From Clostridiaceae bacterium (GTDB taxonomy: Bacteria; Bacillota; Clostridia; DSM-8532), in NCBI GenBank assembly GCA_012840245.1, contig DULR01000044.1, forward strand, positions 1 through 64,000: 64,000 nucleotides of DNA. Direction: 5' to 3'. The translations under genes were made by a program, and so were the position numbers. The notes below the pieces were generated by a model. The model did not search any database. It saw nothing but the letters and a program-made list of their open reading frames with translations, and was not told the origin of the DNA. Positions within the stretch are counted from its first letter, which is position 1. Each line of letters begins with the position of its first letter. Positions 1-8,324 of the stretch are shown one piece after another.

Positions 1-54
1 ATACCTGCTCCAGATTCCTAACAAAAAACTCCGGACTTACTCTTTTCAATCAGT

Positions 55-201
55 TCATAATTTGATACAATGACCATACCGTGGTTGGCGCTTCTGGTAC
101 CCTTGCTCGAACATTGGTACATTAAAATAGAAGCGCTTTCCTTTCTCTATGATGATATGGACATTATATCCATCAATAACTGGACAGGCAATACCGTCAG
201 C
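55..201 (-). pseudogene. possible gene relic (48-codon open fragment)
   Basis: The minus strand is open for 48 codons between two stop codons. It reads like real protein (for example IDGYNVHIIIEKGKRFYFNV and FEQGYQKRQPRYGH) and there is no start codon with a ribosome binding site. The family is not recognised. It sits next to clusters of short repeats that could be transposon ends, so a decayed transposase or cargo gene is possible, but this is only inference. Confidence 0.3.
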
Positions 202-237
202 TTACTGACATTTTGCGGCGGCGTAAACAGTAAACAT

Positions 238-273
238 CAATTAAAGTCGTTCAGATTAAAATAAAGTCATTCC
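238..273. repeat. pair of AATAAAGTCRTTC motifs, 20 bp apart
   Basis: Two copies of the motif (AATTAAAGTCGTTC and AAAATAAAGTCATTCC) have their AAAGTC cores at 243 and 263, exactly 20 bp apart. They are inverted relative to the triplets at 548-606 and 1063-1118. Further single copies in this orientation lie near 665-681, 746-761 and 824-840. Confidence 0.7.
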
Positions 274-547
274 TTCGGAACGGGATTAAGATACAAGGTA
301 TAAGGAATTAAGTTATGCATCCTTTTTATAAATAAATCCTTTGTAATCTACTTATCATGCAGATTACAAAGGATTATATTTTTCTTTCCTTATCCCTTTT
401 CCCTGTAAAAAGAACAACTTTATTTACTTTTTCTCCTCCATTTTTCCATTAAATTCAATTACCTATTTTACAGAACATCTTAATTTTATCCCATTCATCA
501 AACATACAAGTTCACGGAATTAACCAAGAACATAAGAATCTATTCTT

Positions 548-606
548 GGAATAACTTTATTTTATTTATGGAACAACTTTATTATCACAGAGTCGACTTT
601 ATTATT
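548..606. repeat. triplet of GGAnnnACTTTATT motifs
   Basis: Three copies (GGAATAACTTTATTTT, GGAACAACTTTATTA, GAGTCGACTTTATTATT) have their CTTTAT cores at 555, 577 and 597, a spacing of 22 and 20 bp. A related single copy is at 411-425. The surrounding 300-1060 region is AT-rich with pyrimidine-rich words such as CCTTATACCTT and shows no credible coding frame. Confidence 0.7.
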
Positions 607-1062
607 TATTTCATTTCTCTTGTTCCTTTTACCTAAAAATCCATACCCCTAACTATGTATATTTAAAATAAACTCCGCTCCAAACCAAAACCCCTCAAAC
701 CCTTATCCCTTCTCACCTTAACCCTATTCTCCTAATCTCTTCCATATAATAAAGTCCGCTCTACATTTCCATATTTTTATCCCATTTATTAACACTATTT
801 CCTTATTCCTTATACCTTTTTTTATAATAAAGTCGGTTCCGAATAGGGACAAGGTGCAAGGAAAAAGGTATAAGGTTGCATCTTCTCATGTGCTTTTTCT
901 ATTCTTTTTTGATTCAGGTATCAATATATAATACTCTTAATCCCTTTAAAATCAATACCTTCAGTCTTATCCCTTATACCTTAACCCTTTCAGCCCCTTT
1001 TACTTGCAAAAAACAAACCCCGCAGCAAATGAAGATTGCTCCTGCATCTGCTACGGGATTTT

Positions 1063-1118
1063 GGAACGAACTTTATTTTTATAGAGCGAACTTTATTTTC
1101 ATGGAGTGAACTTTATTT
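1063..1118. repeat. triplet of GGANYGAACTTTATTT motifs, exact 20-bp period
   Basis: Three copies (GGAACGAACTTTATTTTT, GAGCGAACTTTATTTT, GGAGTGAACTTTATTT) have CTTTATT cores at 1071, 1091 and 1111, a regular 20-bp spacing. They lie just beyond the glmS stop codon. The regular spacing on one helical face suggests binding sites for a protein such as a transposase. No transposase gene is intact here. Confidence 0.75.
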
Positions 1119-1152
1119 GAATTATACAATTGCTTGATTCCGGGCTCTTTTT

Positions 1153-2979
1153 CTACTCAACAGTAACACTTTTGGCCAGATTCCTTGGCTTATCCACATC
1201 GTTACCCTTCATGACTGAAACATAATAGGCGAACAGTTGAAGGGGAGTCACTGCCACCACTGGCGCGAACAGAGGATCCATGTCGGGAATGGTGATGACC
1301 TCGTCGGCAACTTTTCTTACCTCTTCCTCGTTTTTCTTCGCAGTTATGGCGAGGACCACCGCTCCGCGGGCTTTTACCTCCCTGATATTGCTTATCATTT
1401 TCTCAAAGAGGTAATCCTGGGTAAGCGGGCATATGACCAGTGTGCCATCCTCAATGAGCGCGATGGTTCCGTGTTTAAGCTCACCGCCGGCATATGCCTC
1501 GGAATGGATATAGGAAATTTCCTTGAGCTTCAGTGAGCCTTCCATTGAAAGGGCATAGTCCATGTTCCTTCCGATGAAAAACACGCTTCTTGCATTGAAG
1601 TGCTGGCTGGCAAACTTCTGGATGTTCTCTCTTTCCTTTAGAACCGATTCCACTTGCTGAGGAAGCATCTGAAGCTGCTGCAGAAGTCCCTGATATGTCC
1701 CGTCGTCTATTTTTCCCCTTGCCCTGGCAAGGTACAGGGCAAATAGATAAACTGCCGCAAGCTGTGTATTGTATGCCTTTGTCGAAGCTACCGCGATCTC
1801 AGGGCCGGCCCATGTATATATGACATTGTCTGCTTCACGGGCTATGGAACTGCCTGCGACATTGACGATACCGATAGTCAGGGATCCCCTCTTCTTCGCC
1901 TCCCTCATGGCCATGAGAGTATCCAGAGTCTCTCCGGACTGGCTTATGACGATGGTAAGCTGTTTGTCATTGACCATCGGGTCACGATAACGGAATTCTG
2001 ACGCCACTTCGACCTCAACCGGTATCCGGGCAAGCTTTTCTATGGCGTATTTCCCGATCACACCGGCGTGGTATGCGGTTCCGCATGCTATTATATTTAC
2101 CTTTTCGCAGTTTCTGATAAAATCGTCGGAAATATTGAATTTCTCAAATACTATCCTGTCATCCTGTATCCTGGGACTGATGGTTGCTTTGATCACCGAA
2201 GGCTCCTCGCAGATCTCCTTCATCATGAAGTGCTCATAACCGCCTTTTTCTGCAGATGATACGTCCCAGTCCACATGGAATATTTCCTTCTGAACCCTTT
2301 CTCCCAGAAGATTGTATATTTCAGCCCCTTCTGCCGTGATGCTCACGATCTCCTTATCCTCCAGTATATAGACATCCCGGGTATATTCCAGAATGGCCGG
2401 AATATCAGAGGCTATGAAGTTTTCATTTTCGCCGATGCCCACTATCAGCGGGCTGTCCTTTCTTGCGGCAATGAATCTGTCGGGAAAATCGGTGCAAACG
2501 ACCCCAAGGGCATATGCTCCTTCCACATCATTCATGGTGTTCATGACAGCCTTTAACAGGTCTCCTTTGTAGTTGTACTCGATCAAATGGGCAATGACCT
2601 CGGTGTCAGTCTCTGACCTGAACACATAACCCTTTCCTGTGAGAAAATCCTTGAGCTTCAGGTAGTTCTCGATTATTCCGTTATGTACAACGGCTATTTT
2701 CCCGTTATTGCTGATGTGGGGATGGGAGTTTACATCATTCGGCTCCCCATGGGTGGCCCATCTGGTATGGCCTATGCCGACGAAACCATTCAGATTCTCG
2801 TTTTTTAGCTTCTCTTCCAGGACATAAAGGCGTCCCTTCGTTTTGATCACTGATATCCTGTTCTCATCCAGAATGGCTATCCCAGCCGAATCATATCCTC
2901 TGTATTCCAGCTTTTTAAGGCCGTTCAGCAAAACAGAGGTGACATTTTTATTTCCTATATATCCAACTATTCCGCACAT
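1153..2979 (-). CDS. glmS: glutamine--fructose-6-phosphate aminotransferase (isomerizing)
   Basis: GlmS makes glucosamine-6-phosphate from fructose-6-phosphate and glutamine, the entry to UDP-GlcNAc and peptidoglycan. The 608-residue protein begins MCGIVGYIG, whose Cys2 becomes the N-terminal nucleophile of the glutaminase domain (about 1-220). Two SIS sugar-isomerase domains follow, and it ends with the canonical RNLAKSVTVE. An in-frame ATG at 2997 is rejected because Cys must follow the start Met, and AAGGAGAG lies just upstream of 2979. A glmS ribozyme precedes it on the same strand, so expression should fall when glucosamine-6-phosphate is abundant. glmM lies upstream. Confidence 0.97.
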   Translation of the reverse strand: MCGIVGYIGNKNVTSVLLNGLKKLEYRGYDSAGIAILDENRISVIKTKGRLYVLEEKLKNENLNGFVGIGHTRWATHGEPNDVNSHPHISNNGKIAVVHNGIIENYLKLKDFLTGKGYVFRSETDTEVIAHLIEYNYKGDLLKAVMNTMNDVEGAYALGVVCTDFPDRFIAARKDSPLIVGIGENENFIASDIPAILEYTRDVYILEDKEIVSITAEGAEIYNLLGERVQKEIFHVDWDVSSAEKGGYEHFMMKEICEEPSVIKATISPRIQDDRIVFEKFNISDDFIRNCEKVNIIACGTAYHAGVIGKYAIEKLARIPVEVEVASEFRYRDPMVNDKQLTIVISQSGETLDTLMAMREAKKRGSLTIGIVNVAGSSIAREADNVIYTWAGPEIAVASTKAYNTQLAAVYLFALYLARARGKIDDGTYQGLLQQLQMLPQQVESVLKERENIQKFASQHFNARSVFFIGRNMDYALSMEGSLKLKEISYIHSEAYAGGELKHGTIALIEDGTLVICPLTQDYLFEKMISNIREVKARGAVVLAITAKKNEEEVRKVADEVITIPDMDPLFAPVVAVTPLQLFAYYVSVMKGNDVDKPRNLAKSVTVE

Positions 2980-3147
2980 AATAAAACTCTCCTTCATTCA
3001 AATAAAATAATGAGGACTAAAAGACGGCGCAGCATCCCAAAAACGGACATCTTCAAAAGAGCGTCGTAAATTAAGGTATGCAGCCGCTTACCTTATGAAT
3101 CATCAGTCTTTTCATATAGTTTATGGTGAAAATATGGAGAAATGCAT

Positions 3148-3292
3148 CAATCCACGTGGCATAATTTTGTTCCTGTCGTTGCCGACAGTATTTGTATATG
3201 CCTGCCGATGGTGGCACACCGGAGGGTTTCCGCCGAAAACTTCGATAACCTCCCTCTCCTCGTCAACCAGAAAAGCTCTGGTTCTGGCGCTT
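3148..3292 (-). ncRNA. glmS ribozyme: glmS self-cleaving ribozyme
   Basis: The minus strand carries the conserved core AGCGCCAGAAC, then GUUGACGAGG, UUAUCGAA, UUCGGCGGA and CCUCCGG, followed by a CUGUCGGCAACGACAG hairpin of the P4 region closed by GGCAUA/UAUGCC. The P1 hairpin is AACCAGA/UCUGGUU. Cleavage is expected between A at 3291 and G at 3290. The element lies about 170 nt upstream of the glmS start, the usual position. Glucosamine-6-phosphate is the known cofactor for cleavage in this class. The end at 3148 is approximate. Confidence 0.95.
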
Positions 3293-3352
3293 TTTGTACT
3301 GCCTGTATCACTATCCTCCTGTCCGGCAGTTTCTAATGCATTTCTTATTACC

Positions 3353-3382
3353 ATTTTATTCTGACTTCTATGTCCATGTCAA
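3353..3382 (-). promoter_or_regulatory. predicted glmS promoter (sigma-A type)
   Basis: Minus-strand TTGACA (3377-3382) and TAAAAT (3353-3358) are 18 bp apart, directly after the glmM stop codon. A start near 3346 would put a leader of about 55 nt in front of the ribozyme cleavage site. This gives glmS its own promoter in addition to any readthrough from glmM. Confidence 0.7.
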
Positions 3383-3384
3383 AT

Positions 3385-4734
3385 TTATCCTAAGCGTTCC
3401 TCGATCAGCCTGACGAGCTCTGTTGCTTTGCTTGTTATATACTCCTGATCACGGCCTTCTATCATTACTCTTACCAGCGGTTCGGTACCCGAAGGTCTTA
3501 TAAGAACGCGGCCTTCGCCATGGAACGTTTCTTCAAGCCTGCGGCACTCCTCTGCAATGACCGGATCCTCCAGATACTTATATTTCTTGCTGTTATCGAC
3601 CCGGGCATTCTTAAGTACCTGAGGGAACACGTTCATGATACCTGCGAGTTCAGACAGCTTCCTGCCAGATTCCTTCAGCACCTGCAAAAGCTGCAATGCT
3701 GTAACGAGACCATCTCCGGTGGTGTTATGGGTCCTTATGATAATATGTCCCGACTGTTCGCCACCCAGCATGTAATCGCCTTCGAGCATTTTTTCAAGCA
3801 CATACCGGTCTCCAACAGTCGTTTTTACAATATTTATGCCGTTTTCTCTTGCCATAACGTCCAGTCCAAGATTGCTCATAACGGTTGCCACGATGGTTTC
3901 ATGATTCAACAGTCCCTTCTTCTTCATGCTGAGACCGATTATGGACATCATCTTGTCTCCGTCGACCAGGCTTCCGTTTTCATCGACCGCCAGTACCCTG
4001 TCTGCATCGCCGTCGAATGCAAGTCCTACGTCACATTTATTCTCAACGGTGAATTTCATCAGTCTCTCTATGTGGGTTGAACCGCATCCTGCATTGATGT
4101 TCAGTCCATCAGGCTCATCGCATATAACAAACAATTCAGCCCCTAATTTGCTGATCGCCTTTGGCGCAGCCTTGTATATTGCGCCGTTTGCACAGTCAAC
4201 AGCGATTTTTAAACCCTTAAGATCACAGTTTATGGTTCCGGTCGCAAATTCGACATAATCATCGACTGCCGTCTCAAGCTCTGTTGTTATGCCTACATCC
4301 TTACCCATTGGACTTGGCACTTCCTCGGATTTATCGAGAATTATGGCTTCGATCCTTTCCTCCAGTTCATCCGAAAGCTTGTATCCCTGAGTGTTGAAAA
4401 ACTTGATGCCGTTGAATTCGGCAGGGTTATGGGATGCAGATATGACAACTCCCGCATCGAAGCCATATTTACGGACCAGGTAAGCTATTGCGGGAGTGGG
4501 AATGAAACCTGCCAGAACAGCGTCGGCTCCTGCAGAGCAGATGCCTGCGACCAGAGCTTTCTCGAGCATGTCGCTCGATCTTCTTGTATCTTTTCCGACC
4601 AGGATCCTGGGTTTGTGGTGCGCTTCACTTGCCAGCACGTAAGCTCCGGCACGGCCAAGCTGGTATGCCAGTTCACCTGTAAGCTCTGTGTTTGCAACAC
4701 CTCTGACTCCGTCTGTTCCAAAAAGTCTCCCCAT
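3385..4734 (-). CDS. glmM: phosphoglucosamine mutase
   Basis: GlmM converts glucosamine-6-phosphate to glucosamine-1-phosphate, the step after GlmS. The 449-residue protein has the family start GRLFGTDGVRG, the phosphoserine loop SASHNP with Ser101, the metal loop DGDADR, the sugar-specificity loop GGEQSGH and the phosphate-binding RPSGTEPLVR near the C-terminus. AGGAGG stands ahead of the ATG. It is upstream of glmS, so the two consecutive steps of amino-sugar synthesis are adjacent. Its leader contains a terminator-like hairpin. Confidence 0.97.
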   Translation of the reverse strand: MGRLFGTDGVRGVANTELTGELAYQLGRAGAYVLASEAHHKPRILVGKDTRRSSDMLEKALVAGICSAGADAVLAGFIPTPAIAYLVRKYGFDAGVVISASHNPAEFNGIKFFNTQGYKLSDELEERIEAIILDKSEEVPSPMGKDVGITTELETAVDDYVEFATGTINCDLKGLKIAVDCANGAIYKAAPKAISKLGAELFVICDEPDGLNINAGCGSTHIERLMKFTVENKCDVGLAFDGDADRVLAVDENGSLVDGDKMMSIIGLSMKKKGLLNHETIVATVMSNLGLDVMARENGINIVKTTVGDRYVLEKMLEGDYMLGGEQSGHIIIRTHNTTGDGLVTALQLLQVLKESGRKLSELAGIMNVFPQVLKNARVDNSKKYKYLEDPVIAEECRRLEETFHGEGRVLIRPSGTEPLVRVMIEGRDQEYITSKATELVRLIEERLG

Positions 4735-4760
4735 ATGTAGACAACCTCCTGTTTCAGCAC

Positions 4761-4785
4761 AAAAAAAGCTCCCATTGAGAGCCTT
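4761..4785 (-). terminator. terminator-like hairpin in the glmM leader
   Basis: On the minus strand, AAGGCUC pairs with GAGCUUU around a seven-base loop and is followed by more U residues, 27 nt before the glmM ATG and downstream of its likely promoter. This could be an attenuator or a leftover terminator. No aptamer was recognised in the roughly 60-nt leader. Confidence 0.5.
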
Positions 4786-4803
4786 ACTTTTCCCAATACC
4801 AAT

Positions 4804-4832
4804 ATGTTATTTCGCTTTTTTTCTTTTGTCAA
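4804..4832 (-). promoter_or_regulatory. predicted glmM promoter
   Basis: Minus-strand TTGACA (4827-4832) is separated by 17 bp from TAACAT (4804-4809). The position fits a leader of about 63 nt ahead of the glmM start. Confidence 0.6.
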
Positions 4833-4880
4833 GAAATTGCTCTTTATTGTAATATATTGCTCATACTAGAGTAAAATAAA

Positions 4881-4949
4881 TGAGTTTAGGGGACGGAGGA
4901 TTTCACTCATTTTCTCCGTTTGAGTAAAAGTCTCCGTCCCCTATACTCA
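4881..4949. repeat. palindromic GGGGACGGAG element at the end of ilvB
   Basis: The outer arms TGAGTTTAGGGGACGGAG and CTCCGTCCCCTATACTCA are near-perfect inverted repeats enclosing an inner ACTCA/TGAGT pair. The TGA of the right edge, read on the minus strand, is the ilvB stop codon. The hairpin with a following TTTATTTT on the minus strand could also end the operon transcript. Related copies lie at 10156-10278, 30866-30894, 30981-31034 and 35211-35264. Confidence 0.85.
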
Positions 4950-6629
4950 GTTGTTGATTATGTCGGACTCGCTTACCACAACTTCCTCAAGTGCTGCTCC
5001 CGGAGGGACCATAGGCAACACCTTGAGATCCCGGTTGATCTCGCAGTTTATCACCACAGTCTTTTTTAAGTCAAGGGCTTTTCTTAATATGCTTTCGGTA
5101 TCTTCCTTCCTGGTCAGGTTGAATCCGTAAGCCCCGAATGCCTCTGCAAGCTTGACGAAATCGGTAGTCCTGTCAAGCGTGGTCTGTGAATAACGCCTGT
5201 CATAGAACATGTTCTGCCACTGACGTACCATTCCCAGAGCATGATTGTTCATGATGACCACAATGACAGGCAGATCATATTCAACGGCTGTTGCCAGCTC
5301 GGTCAGGTTCATCCTGAAGCTTCCGTCCCCGGCTATATTGATCACTCTCTTGTCGGGACGGGCTATCTGAGCACCTATGGAAGCGCCAAGACCAAAGCCC
5401 ATGGTTCCGAGACCACCCGATGTGATCATGGTACGGGGCTTTGTAAATTTATAATACTGAGCGGTCCAGATCTGATGCTGGCCAACCTCGGTGGATATGA
5501 TGGCATCCCCGCCGGTTATTTCATATATTTTGTCGAGGATATACTGGGGTGTCAGATCATCGCTCTCTGTATGCAAAGGATACCTTCTCTTCAGATCATT
5601 TATATAGTCATGCCACTGGCTCCTGTCCTTAGGAATGATCCCCGTATTGATGCGCTTCAAAACAGCTTTCACGTCGCCGATGATATGGCACTCGGATCTT
5701 ATGTTCTTGTTTACCTCAGCCTCATCCACATCGATATGAAGGATCTTCGCTTTCGGCGCAAACCTCTCAAGCTTGCTGATGACACGGTCACTGAAACGGG
5801 CTCCTATGGCCACGAGCAGATCGCATTCGGTAACTGCCATGTTCGATGTTTTTGTACCGTGCATTCCTACCATACCGGTATAAAGTTCGTGGGTGGCAGG
5901 AAATGCGCCCATGCCCATTAGACTTAAAGTCACGGGAGCATTGAGTTTCTCAGCAAATTCCAGAAGCTCCTCTGCAGCATCCGACGCGCAAACTCCCCCG
6001 CCTGCGTAAACCAGAGGCTTCTCGCTGCTGTTCAGAAGCTCCAGTGCCTGTTCAACAGCCTTGTCGCTTATGTACTCGGTGGATCTTTCGATAACCTCGG
6101 GTTGTTTCTTTACATAATCGGTCTTTTGCGCAGTTATATCCTTGGGAATATCTATCAGGACCGGACCCGGCCTTCCTTCCCTGGCGATCCTGAAGGCTCT
6201 TCTGACGATGTCGGCAAGATCCTCCACACGCTTTACGATAAAGTTATGCTTTGTGATGGGCATGGTGATGCCTGTAATATCGACCTCCTGGAAGCTGTCC
6301 TTGCCAAGCAGGCTTAAGGGCACATTGCCAGTGATTGCGACCATGGGGATAGAATCCATATATGCTGTCGCGATTCCCGTTACAAGATTTGTCGCTCCAG
6401 GCCCTGATGTGGCAAGGCATACGCCCACCTTTCCAGAAGCCCTTGCATAACCGTCGGCTGCATGTGCTGCTCCCTGCTCATGGGAGGTCAGTATATGCCT
6501 GATCTTATCCTGATATTTATATAAAGCGTCATAAATATTCAATACGGCACCGCCGGGAAAGCCGAATATGGTGTCGACTCCCTGCTCCAGCAGGCACTCA
6601 ACAAGAATCTCAGCACCTGTCAGTTTCAA
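4947..6629 (-). CDS. ilvB: acetolactate synthase large subunit (operon-distal copy)
   Basis: This thiamine-diphosphate enzyme joins two pyruvates to acetolactate (Val and Leu) or pyruvate with 2-ketobutyrate (Ile). The 560-residue protein has the N-terminal Pyr domain with catalytic Glu51 in SHEQGAAHAADG, a central FAD-binding-type domain and a C-terminal PP domain with GDGSFRMNLTELATA for ThDP/Mg binding. The start is TTG after AGGAGG. It is the last gene of the ilv-leu operon, after ilvD, and is a second, diverged copy of the ilvB at 16317-17927. A catabolic isozyme is less likely because of this context. It ends in a repeat that supplies the stop. Confidence 0.93.
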   Translation of the reverse strand: MKLTGAEILVECLLEQGVDTIFGFPGGAVLNIYDALYKYQDKIRHILTSHEQGAAHAADGYARASGKVGVCLATSGPGATNLVTGIATAYMDSIPMVAITGNVPLSLLGKDSFQEVDITGITMPITKHNFIVKRVEDLADIVRRAFRIAREGRPGPVLIDIPKDITAQKTDYVKKQPEVIERSTEYISDKAVEQALELLNSSEKPLVYAGGGVCASDAAEELLEFAEKLNAPVTLSLMGMGAFPATHELYTGMVGMHGTKTSNMAVTECDLLVAIGARFSDRVISKLERFAPKAKILHIDVDEAEVNKNIRSECHIIGDVKAVLKRINTGIIPKDRSQWHDYINDLKRRYPLHTESDDLTPQYILDKIYEITGGDAIISTEVGQHQIWTAQYYKFTKPRTMITSGGLGTMGFGLGASIGAQIARPDKRVINIAGDGSFRMNLTELATAVEYDLPVIVVIMNNHALGMVRQWQNMFYDRRYSQTTLDRTTDFVKLAEAFGAYGFNLTRKEDTESILRKALDLKKTVVINCEINRDLKVLPMVPPGAALEEVVVSESDIINN

Positions 6630-6642
6630 AGCAAAATACCTC

Positions 6643-8304
6643 CTAAATCTTCAGCACAGCACCTTCGCTGGCCGATGTCACGAATTTCGCGTATCTTGCA
6701 AGATACCCGTTTGAAATCTTGGGCTTGGGGCACACCCAGGCTTTTCTTCTGTTTTCAAGCTCACTGTCCGGAACCTTTAAAGTCAATGTGCAGGCATTCA
6801 TATCGATGGCAATAATGTCGCCGTCCTGCACAAGTGCTATGGTTCCGCCTTCTGCGGCTTCGGGAGACACATGTCCGATGCATGCGCCTCTGGTGGCTCC
6901 GCTGAAGCGCCCGTCGGTAATAAGGGCAACATCGGCATCCAGACCCATTCCTGCCAGAGCTGAAGTCGGCATCAGCATCTCACGCATACCCGGGCCACCT
7001 CTGGGACCCTCATAGCGTATCACCACGACTTCGCCCTTATTGATCTTACCGTCCAAAATTGCCTTTATCGCATCATCCTCAGAATCGAAGACTCTTGCAG
7101 GTCCTTCGTGTACCAGCATTTCCTTCGCGACAGCGCTTCTCTTGACAACGCTACCGTTGGGGGCAAGATTGCCTTTGAGAACAGCTATGCCTCCTGTTTT
7201 GGAATAAGGATTGTCGATCGGTCTGATTACATTTGGATTTATATTTGCAGCAGTCGAAATGTTTTCGCCTATGGTCTTTCCTGTTACCGTAAGACAGTCT
7301 TCATTGAGCAGGCCTGCTTTGGATAGCTCCTTCATGACGGCGTATACTCCGCCGGCAGCATAAAGATCCTCAACGAAATGATTTCCGGCAGGGGCAAGCT
7401 TGCACAGGTTAGGCGTTCTTTCACTGATTTCGTTGGCCATATCAAGATCGAAATGGACACCTGCTTCATAAGCTATTGCAGGCAGGTGGAGCATGCTGTT
7501 GGTGCTGCATCCCAGTGCCATATCCACTGAAAGCGCATTATGCAGCGATTTTGGTGTTATTATATCCCTTGGTTTTATATCCTTCTCAACAAGCTCCATG
7601 ATCTTCATGCCCGTTAGTTTTGCAAGGCGCAGACGTTCAGAATAAACAGACGGAATAGTGCCGTTTCCGGGAAGAGCCATGCCAATGGCTTCGGTAAGAC
7701 AGTTCATGCTGTTGGCAGTGAACATTCCCGAACAGGAACCACAGCTTGGGCATGAGCTGTTTTCCAGTGAACACATTTCGCTCTCATTCATTTTCCCTGC
7801 CTTAACAGCGCCAACGGCCTCGAACATATCGGTAAGGCTGATTCCTTTACCCTGAGTCCTTCCTGCCAGCATAGGGCCGCCACTGACCACTATGGCCGGA
7901 ATGTTGAGGCGAGCCGCTCCCATCAGCATGCCCGGCACGATCTTATCACAGTTGGGTATAAGGACCAGTCCGTCAAATCCCTGGGCCAGCGCCATAGATT
8001 CTATGCTGTCGGCTATAAGCTCCCTGGAAGGCAGGGAATAGTGCATGCCGATATGCCCCATGGCTATGCCGTCGCACACGCCTATTGACGGAAATTCCAT
8101 CGGTGTTCCTCCAGCCAGACGGATTCCCGCTTTGACAGCTTCGGCTATTTTATCCAGATGCATATGCCCGGGAACGACCTCGCTCTTTGCGCTGACTATT
8201 CCAATCAAAGGACGTTTCATTTCTTCATCGGTCAGGCCCAGCGCTTTGAACAAAGATCTGTGAGGCGCTCTTTCAACACCTTTTTTTACTGCATCACTGC
8301 GCAT
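6643..8304 (-). CDS. ilvD: dihydroxy-acid dehydratase
   Basis: IlvD removes water from 2,3-dihydroxy-isovalerate and -methylvalerate, the third common step of Val and Ile synthesis, using an Fe-S cluster. Cluster ligands are visible in NCDKIVPG and in [19 protein letters not shown]. The C-terminal [19 protein letters not shown] motif is typical of the family. The ATG at 8304 (MRSDAVKKG) has AAAGGTG upstream; a TTG six codons earlier is less likely. The length of 553 residues is normal. It follows leuB after about 20 bp. Confidence 0.97.
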   Translation of the reverse strand: MRSDAVKKGVERAPHRSLFKALGLTDEEMKRPLIGIVSAKSEVVPGHMHLDKIAEAVKAGIRLAGGTPMEFPSIGVCDGIAMGHIGMHYSLPSRELIADSIESMALAQGFDGLVLIPNCDKIVPGMLMGAARLNIPAIVVSGGPMLAGRTQGKGISLTDMFEAVGAVKAGKMNESEMCSLENSSCPSCGSCSGMFTANSMNCLTEAIGMALPGNGTIPSVYSERLRLAKLTGMKIMELVEKDIKPRDIITPKSLHNALSVDMALGCSTNSMLHLPAIAYEAGVHFDLDMANEISERTPNLCKLAPAGNHFVEDLYAAGGVYAVMKELSKAGLLNEDCLTVTGKTIGENISTAANINPNVIRPIDNPYSKTGGIAVLKGNLAPNGSVVKRSAVAKEMLVHEGPARVFDSEDDAIKAILDGKINKGEVVVIRYEGPRGGPGMREMLMPTSALAGMGLDADVALITDGRFSGATRGACIGHVSPEAAEGGTIALVQDGDIIAIDMNACTLTLKVPDSELENRRKAWVCPKPKISNGYLARYAKFVTSASEGAVLKI

Positions 8305-8324
8305 TATATTCACACCTTTCAAAG

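Noticed and set aside
876-1109. 77-codon plus-strand frame in the left repeat region
   Set aside because: It runs into the period-20 motif triplet, has no ribosome binding site and low-complexity composition.
3095-3364. Overlapping small frames of 64-89 codons between glmS and glmM
   Set aside because: They fall on the glmS ribozyme and its leader, have no ribosome binding site, and resemble no protein.
5241-5921. 226-codon plus-strand frame
   Set aside because: It is antisense to the conserved ilvB frame; the translation is not protein-like and lacks a start site.
4947-6629. Catabolic acetolactate synthase or another ThDP enzyme (for example, oxalyl-CoA decarboxylase)
   Set aside because: Position at the end of the ilv-leu operon and the FQEVDITG and ThDP motifs fit biosynthetic IlvB better.
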